DNA from: JAGNDO01 sp963704975
GTDB lineage: Bacteria > Chloroflexota > Anaerolineae > Caldilineales > Caldilineaceae
DNA: 64,000 bases
Reading direction: 5' to 3'
Assembly (NCBI GenBank): GCA_963704975.1
Contig: CAVPIK010000014.1
Coordinates: 124,001 to 188,000, forward strand
Positions 60,087 to 64,000 of this stretch are shown here, piece by piece; the first letter of the stretch is position 1; the number at the start of each line of letters is the position of its first letter. The notes under the pieces are model-generated. The model was not told the DNA's origin. It ran no database searches and was given only the letters and a program-made list of their open reading frames with translations. The position numbers and the translations under genes were made by a program.

Positions 60087-61343
60087 ATGGCACCTTTTGA
60101 TCTAATGGAACTTTTTGGTAAATTTGGTATGTACGCCATCTATATAGCGGTCGGTATCGGCTTTGGCGTGGCGTTGGAAATGTCCGGCTTCTCGGTTTCG
60201 ACCAAGCTGACCGGCCAGTTCTACCTGCGGGATCAGACCGTTTTTCAGGTCATGTTTACCGGTGTGATTGTGGCAATGGTGTTGGTCTTTGGGGCTGCCG
60301 GGCTGGGCTTTCTGGATATCAACCGCATCTGGGTCCCAGAGACCTACATGTGGCCAGGGATCATCGGTGGCTTTTTGATCGGCGTGGGCTTCATCATCGG
60401 TGGATTCTGTCCCGGCACCTCGGTCATGGCCGCGGCCACGGGCAAGATCGATGCCTTCTTCTTCTTGGGAGGGACCCTGATCGGGATCGTGATCTTTGGC
60501 GAAGAGACCAACCGCTTTGTAACTTTCTACGAGTCCAGCTACATGGGGCGATTTATGATCCCCGATTGGTTGGGCGTGAGTGTGGGCTGGGTGGTCTTCG
60601 TGGTCGTGGTGGTGGCCATCTTCCTGCTGTGGGGATCCGAGCAGATTGCCCGCATCTACACCCTAAAGCAGGCGGCTAATCAGGCAGATGGCGAACTGGT
60701 CGCTGTGAAGCTTGAAGCCAGCCCTTGGCGTTTTGCAGGTGCTGGCGTCCTGGCCCTGGGCGCTCTGGGTGTGCTCCTCATGGGCCAGCCAGACGTGGAT
60801 GATCTCTGGCAGCGGGTGGCCGCCACCGAGCAGGTGCGCCTGACCCAGCGCCAGGTCCAGATCCACCCGGGGGAATTGCGCGAGCTCACCTATGATGTCA
60901 GAATAAATTTGGCAGTGATCGACGTGCGAGATGAGGCCAACTTCAACCTCTTCCACCTGCGGGACTCCGTGCGCATGGACCTGGCGGATCTGCCCACAGC
61001 CGTGCGGGATCTGCAAGCCCTGCCCGCCAACACGGTCTATATCCTGGTCAGCAATGGCGAGACCCTCTCCACCGAAGCTTGGAAGACGCTGACTGCCCTA
61101 GGTCTGAAAAATACCTATATCCTGGAGGGTGGCATCAATAACTGGATCTCCGTCTATGGTCACGGAGAGTACGCCCTCTTGGCCTCCATGGGCAGTGACG
61201 AGACCCTACGCTATGCCTTCGGCGGGGCCTTGGGAGCCAATGCCCCGGCTGCCGCGCCCAGCCAGCACGACACTGGCGTTTTCTATATCCCGAAGGTAGA
61301 ACTGCAGTTTGCCGGGGCAAAAGGCGGGGGCGGCTGCGGGTGA
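60087..61343 (+). CDS. YeeE/YedE-family transporter fused to a rhodanese-like domain
   Basis: 418 residues, intact. Residues 1-205 are membrane helices with the Cys motif VGFIIGGFCPGTSVMAAATGK in outline (Cys108 in GGFCPGTSVMAA). A further helix at ~212-232 leads to a rhodanese-like domain, ~255-360 (INLAVIDVRDEANFNLFHLRDSVRMDL in outline, core VIDVRDEANFN; ILEGGINNW). In the active-site loop the catalytic Cys is replaced: VYILVSNGETLSTEAW. The extreme C-terminus is AKGGGGCG, giving a lone Cys on a flexible Gly tail. It probably moves thiosulfate or sulfane sulfur with the preceding YeeE protein. RBS is AAGGAGAATTTGAA. Confidence 0.88.
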   Translation: MAPFDLMELFGKFGMYAIYIAVGIGFGVALEMSGFSVSTKLTGQFYLRDQTVFQVMFTGVIVAMVLVFGAAGLGFLDINRIWVPETYMWPGIIGGFLIGVGFIIGGFCPGTSVMAAATGKIDAFFFLGGTLIGIVIFGEETNRFVTFYESSYMGRFMIPDWLGVSVGWVVFVVVVVAIFLLWGSEQIARIYTLKQAANQADGELVAVKLEASPWRFAGAGVLALGALGVLLMGQPDVDDLWQRVAATEQVRLTQRQVQIHPGELRELTYDVRINLAVIDVRDEANFNLFHLRDSVRMDLADLPTAVRDLQALPANTVYILVSNGETLSTEAWKTLTALGLKNTYILEGGINNWISVYGHGEYALLASMGSDETLRYAFGGALGANAPAAAPSQHDTGVFYIPKVELQFAGAKGGGGCG

Positions 61344-61351
61344 TCCAAACA

Positions 61352-61401
61352 CAAATGCCGCCGGTGTGGGGGAGAGGAGAAAACCACACCGACGGCATTT
61401 G
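61352..61401. terminator. Terminator behind the YeeE-rhodanese gene
   Basis: CAAATGCCGCCGGTGTGG (61352-61369) and CCACACCGACGGCATTTG (61384-61401) are complementary at all but one position. Confidence 0.75.
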
Positions 61402-61520
61402 GCCCAACAACCTGCAAACACGAGGAGAGGAGAGAACTCGGAGAAGGTCTTGGAAAAAGCAGTAAAATTGTAAAATAATCTGCTTTTCGTTGTTGATTAT
61501 ACAGTATAGTGTGATTATCT
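61402..61520. other. Gap between the two sulfur gene strings
   Basis: No gene. TTGTTGATTATACAGTATAG contains promoter-like boxes but no gene lies downstream on that strand within the window. Confidence 0.35.
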
Positions 61521-61601
61521 CCAAATCGAAAATACAAAAAAGATGGAGATGCCCGGCATATTTCGCACCGGGCATCTCCATCTTTTTTGTTTTCGATTTG
61601 G
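61521..61601. terminator. Long bidirectional hairpin
   Basis: CCAAATCGAAAA...AAAAAAGATGGAGATGCCCGG faces CCGGGCATCTCCATCTTTTTT...TTTTCGATTTGG. The inner stem AAAAAAGATGGAGATGCCCGG is exact, and the outer part CAAATCGAAAA also pairs with one bulge. It ends the minus-strand dsrE transcript and shields it from the converging YeeE genes. Confidence 0.9.
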
Positions 61602-61612
61602 TTGGCCAAAAT

Positions 61613-62077
61613 CTAGACGAAGAGCATCTGCGCGCCTTCGGTCATCTCCAGGAATTCCATGGCGCCCACAATCTCGTCTACCTCGTCGATCATGTCTTCC
61701 TTCTTCAGATGCATCATGTCCACGGACATGCGGCAGGCATAGATCTCCGTGCCGGCATCATGCACCATCTCCAAAAATTCGTGGATGGGGGGCATGTCCA
61801 GCTTGGCGATTTCCTTCTTCATCATGGTGGTGGCCATGTCGGTCATGCCGGGCAGGCCGCCCACAAATTGGGGCATGTGCATGGCCGTGTTGCCCACAGG
61901 GGTGACTTTCAGATGATCCACCCGGCTCTTGGTGATCACGTCCATACCCCAGAAGGTGAAGAACAATTTAGCCTCAATCCCCATCATGCGGGCCGCATTG
62001 GCCAACACCAACCCCGGATACGCCATGTCCAGGCTGCCTTTGGAAACGATAATGGCGAGCATGCGTTCGTCTGACAT
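61613..62077 (-). CDS. DsrE-family sulfur-relay protein (short form)
   Basis: 154 residues, MSDERMLAIIVSKGSLDMAYPGLVLANAARMMG at the start (core LAIIVSKGSLDMAYPGLVLA), then KLFFTFWGMDVI, which matches SMFFTFWGLNAL of the larger DsrE protein at 759-1343. The likely persulfide Cys is in EIYACRMSVDMMHL. It is Met-rich (about 20 Met). It follows TusE/DsrC, DUF1641 and the SQR-like gene on the same strand, so it receives sulfur from the oxidation of sulfide or from the relay. Confidence 0.88.
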   Translation of the reverse strand: MSDERMLAIIVSKGSLDMAYPGLVLANAARMMGIEAKLFFTFWGMDVITKSRVDHLKVTPVGNTAMHMPQFVGGLPGMTDMATTMMKKEIAKLDMPPIHEFLEMVHDAGTEIYACRMSVDMMHLKKEDMIDEVDEIVGAMEFLEMTEGAQMLFV

Positions 62078-62094
62078 TTTAATTCTCCTTTGTG

Positions 62095-62190
62095 CGAGTT
62101 ATGAGTTGTGAGATTTGAGTTGCGAGTCCTGAGATTGGAGTCATGAAAGGCAAGAAGCGATCTAACTCGCAACTCGCCCCTCGCAACTCG
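62095..62190. repeat. GAGTTGCGAG word hairpin
   Basis: GAGTTATGAGTTGTGAGATTTGAGTTGCGAG faces CTAACTCGCAACTCGCCCCTCGCAACTCGC. The words are the same as at 21655 and 27575. It fills the gap between tusE and dsrE and ends at the base before the tusE stop. Confidence 0.65.
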
Positions 62191-62499
62191 CTAAATACAA
62201 CCCTTCGGCTTGCCGAACCCAGATACCCGGGCCACCTTCTTGGCCGGTCCCTTGGGGAAGAGGGCATACAGTTCCTTGGTGTCCACGCCAGACTGCTTGC
62301 CGATGGAGCGCAGGGAGGGGAAGTCGCCGGTCTTGGCAAACTGGTCTCGCACGAAGTTGATCACGACCCAATGACGCTCGGTCAGGGGGGCGATATCCTC
62401 TTCCACGGCCATGATGTCGGCGATCTCTTGGGTCCACTCGTTCGGGTCGGTCATGAAGCCTTCGGCGTCCATCTTGACATTCAAGGTTGCAGTAGTCAT
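62191..62499 (-). CDS. TusE/DsrC-family sulfur-relay protein
   Basis: 102 residues, MTTATLNVKMDAEGFMTDPNEWTQEIADIMA in outline; the cores DAEGFMTDPNEWTQEIA and LTERHWVVINFVRDQFAKTGDFPSLR are diagnostic. The C-terminus FGKPKGCI carries the invariant penultimate Cys. The second Cys of true DsrC proteins, eleven residues earlier, is Ala here (sequence VARVSGFGKPKGC). It is thus a one-Cys, TusE-type carrier. It would accept sulfur from TusA or DsrE as a persulfide. Confidence 0.93.
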   Translation of the reverse strand: MTTATLNVKMDAEGFMTDPNEWTQEIADIMAVEEDIAPLTERHWVVINFVRDQFAKTGDFPSLRSIGKQSGVDTKELYALFPKGPAKKVARVSGFGKPKGCI

Positions 62500-62569
62500 T
62501 TTTTTTGTTCCTTTCGGTTGAAAGTTGGTCTCTGCATCAGAGCAGAGCGCTCAGTTTGAATTGCTTTGA

Positions 62570-63340
62570 TCAGTTCTGTCGGCCATTGGCGGGCTTGCCA
62601 TTCGCCACGCCCGCACGGGGTTGCTGCTTGGAAATCGTCTTCAACGCCTGCATGGTCACGGCCAATCCTCGGCGCACATCCGGGTCTCGCATCTGTCCCA
62701 TAATCCCAAAGAGGGAGGTGGGCAGTTCGTCGGCGTGGGCTTCGGCCTCTTGGAAGGCGGTGGTCAAGTTGCCCGCCAGGTTCATGATCTCGGGTTGGGT
62801 CAGGGCCTTGACCGTGTTCAAAATCAGCACCACATTGTCGCCCAACAGGCGCACATCTTCTTCGCTGAAGGAGGAGACGATGTTGTCCATGATATACCCG
62901 GCCTGGCGCACAAAGCCGAAGTAGCCCTTCTGTTCCATCTGTTGCAAGGTCTCCACACTCTGCTCCATCATGTCGTTGACCAAGGGGGCGGCGTCCTTGA
63001 CAAAGTCCTGGGCGCTTTCCAACTGGTCCAACATACCGGTGAAGGTGCGGGTGTTGCGGGCCAACCGCTTGAGCAGAAAGCCAATGTCTTCCAGATCCAC
63101 ATAGCCTTGGATCTCTTCCAACTGATCCACGGTCATGTTATACATGTCCTGGACCACCGGCGTGGCGTCCTCCATCAGCTCGTCCATACTCTGCTGCCGA
63201 CGGCTATCTTTGTACGCCTTTTCTCGCAAATAGGTCACCTGCTCGGTCAACCCGGAGATCTGACCGGTCAGGGCGTCCAGCTTGGCGTTGAGCGCCTCAA
63301 GCTGGCTTACTTCCATCACGACTGTCGTTGCTGGTACCAT
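62570..63340 (-). CDS. DUF1641-domain protein
   Basis: 256 residues, helical, no Cys. A coiled-coil-like N-terminus (LEALNAKLDALTGQISGLTEQVTYLREKAY in outline) leads to SMDELMEDATPVVQDMYN, FVKDAAPLVNDMMEQSVETLQQMEQKGYFGFVRQAGYIMD in outline (core QKGYFGFVRQAG) and a tail GIMGQMRDPDVRRGLAVTMQALKTI. DUF1641 proteins often sit beside sulfide:quinone oxidoreductase-like or formate dehydrogenase genes; their role is not known. The ATG at 63340 follows AGGAGACTGAC, 9 bp past the stop of the SQR-like gene. Confidence 0.87.
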   Translation of the reverse strand: MVPATTVVMEVSQLEALNAKLDALTGQISGLTEQVTYLREKAYKDSRRQQSMDELMEDATPVVQDMYNMTVDQLEEIQGYVDLEDIGFLLKRLARNTRTFTGMLDQLESAQDFVKDAAPLVNDMMEQSVETLQQMEQKGYFGFVRQAGYIMDNIVSSFSEEDVRLLGDNVVLILNTVKALTQPEIMNLAGNLTTAFQEAEAHADELPTSLFGIMGQMRDPDVRRGLAVTMQALKTISKQQPRAGVANGKPANGRQN

Positions 63341-63349
63341 GTCAGTCTC

Positions 63350-64000
63350 CTAGTTCCACTTTCCGGCCATGCTCATCTGGGCCGGGATGGGCAGCTCTTT
63401 GCCCTTGAGCAGCAAGTTCCAGTACATCCAGCGGAACATCACCTTGCCCCAATGGTTGGAACGGGACTCCTTCAGCAAATGGAAGGGGCCAATACCGGGC
63501 AGAGGGAAGTTGCCGGGCAGGGGTTCCACGTCATAGTTGAAGTCGATCAGAATGCCCTTGCCAAAGCCAGATTCGATATAGCAGTTGGCGTGGCCGTCAA
63601 AGGTCGGCTCCATCTCCAGGCCGTCCACATAGCGCATGAAGTTCTCGATAAAGACATCCACCTGGAAGTGGGCCACGGAGCCAGCCTTGGAACTGGGCAG
63701 GTTGGTGGCATCCCCCAGCACAAAGACATCCTCGTGGTTCAACGCCTTCAACGTGTGCTTGTCCGTGGGGATGAAGTTCAGGTCATCGCCCATGCCAGAT
63801 CGCTCGATCACCGGGTCGCCCATGTTGGTCGGGATGCTGACCAGCAGGTCATACTCCACCCGCCGCTCGTCCCAGGAATAGATGGCCTTCTCCTCGCCAT
63901 CCACCCGGCCAACGTTGAACTCGGTCACCACATTGATGCCCTTCTCGGCCATAATGTCCCCCAACATGGCGGCGGCCTTGGGCTTGGTGAAGGCACCGGG
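63350..64000 (-). CDS. Sulfide:quinone oxidoreductase-like flavoprotein, C-terminal part
   Basis: The frame is open to the edge of the window; 216 residues are visible. EYDLLVSIPTNMGDPVI and the FAD-binding motif HEDVFVLGDATNLPSSKAG are typical of SQR/flavocytochrome c-type proteins, followed by DGHANCYIESGFGKGILIDFNYD in outline (core ANCYIESGFGKG) and a membrane-associating C-terminus (WMYWNLLLKGKELP). Such enzymes oxidise sulfide to sulfane sulfur and reduce quinone. One Cys is visible here; the other active-site residues lie outside the window. It leads the minus-strand string to DUF1641, TusE and DsrE. Confidence 0.85.
   Translation of the reverse strand, partial: PGAFTKPKAAAMLGDIMAEKGINVVTEFNVGRVDGEEKAIYSWDERRVEYDLLVSIPTNMGDPVIERSGMGDDLNFIPTDKHTLKALNHEDVFVLGDATNLPSSKAGSVAHFQVDVFIENFMRYVDGLEMEPTFDGHANCYIESGFGKGILIDFNYDVEPLPGNFPLPGIGPFHLLKESRSNHWGKVMFRWMYWNLLLKGKELPIPAQMSMAGKWN

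Noticed and set aside
61490..62074. + strand open frame opposite dsrE
   Set aside because: Begins inside the terminator hairpin and is antisense to the well-recognised DsrE protein.

Overview
The window looks like a GC-rich Chloroflexota (Anaerolineae/Caldilineae-type) chromosome segment, probably from a metagenome. The affiliation is inferred, not proven. It rests on a secreted protein ending in the short C-terminal motif IYLPLTIR, which I associate with this phylum, on FeS/NrfD, YeeE and DsrE/TusA gene sets, and on the repeat content. Many genes carry one-base frameshifts inside otherwise well conserved reading frames. A duplicated locus (42.4-43.9 kb against 44.8-46.4 kb) gives an internal control: where one copy is shifted, the other reads through. 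Most frameshifts are therefore probably sequence or assembly errors, and broken genes are annotated here as single genes.

Layout. 0-8.4 kb is a sulfur/molybdoenzyme block on the + strand: the end of an MBL-fold hydrolase, TusA, DsrE, a 4Fe-4S/NrfD fusion, a large molybdopterin oxidoreductase and a tandem-repeat peptide, then a CBS protein and a TorD-like chaperone. 8.5-13.7 kb has a nitroreductase and a 1363-residue secreted beta-helix/metallopeptidase protein. 13.77-15.66 kb is a group II intron sitting directly behind a terminator hairpin. 15.7-19.7 kb holds a possible MEMO-like protein, an AlkD-like protein, REP-like repeats and acetyl-CoA synthetase. 20-20.5 kb is a ParE/RelE-type toxin-antitoxin pair.

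20.7-29.7 kb is a minus-strand sugar operon: LacI regulator, two ABC permeases, a binding lipoprotein, an FG-GAP/ASPIC lipoprotein, a GH4 alpha-galactosidase-like enzyme and GalE. Its promoter is overlapped by palindromic operators, so it looks like an inducible galactoside uptake and catabolism unit. 29.9-41.6 kb carries two ABC export systems, two alpha/beta hydrolases, a PH-domain protein and HigBA. 42.2-47.2 kb is a duplicated DUF433/TPR locus with a decayed, AT-rich junction. 47.3-53.6 kb has a radical SAM protein, a penicillin-acylase-family protein, HicBA, a lipase-like protein and SURF1.

53.7-64 kb is a second sulfur block: a rhodanese lipoprotein, an ArsR regulator with its own operator, an octaheme cytochrome of the tetrathionate reductase family, a seven-heme cytochrome c fused to a membrane cytochrome b, a YeeE transporter, a YeeE-rhodanese fusion, and on the minus strand SQR-like flavoprotein, DUF1641, TusE/DsrC and DsrE. 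The set reads as import and trafficking of sulfane or thiosulfate sulfur coupled to quinone-linked multiheme electron transfer.

A genome-wide peculiarity is visible throughout. Most gene boundaries, and several gene interiors, contain short degenerate words iterated in both orientations (for example GCGAGATGCGAG, GATTGGGGATTGG, CGCAGAGGGCGCA, GGATCCGTT) that fold into hairpins.
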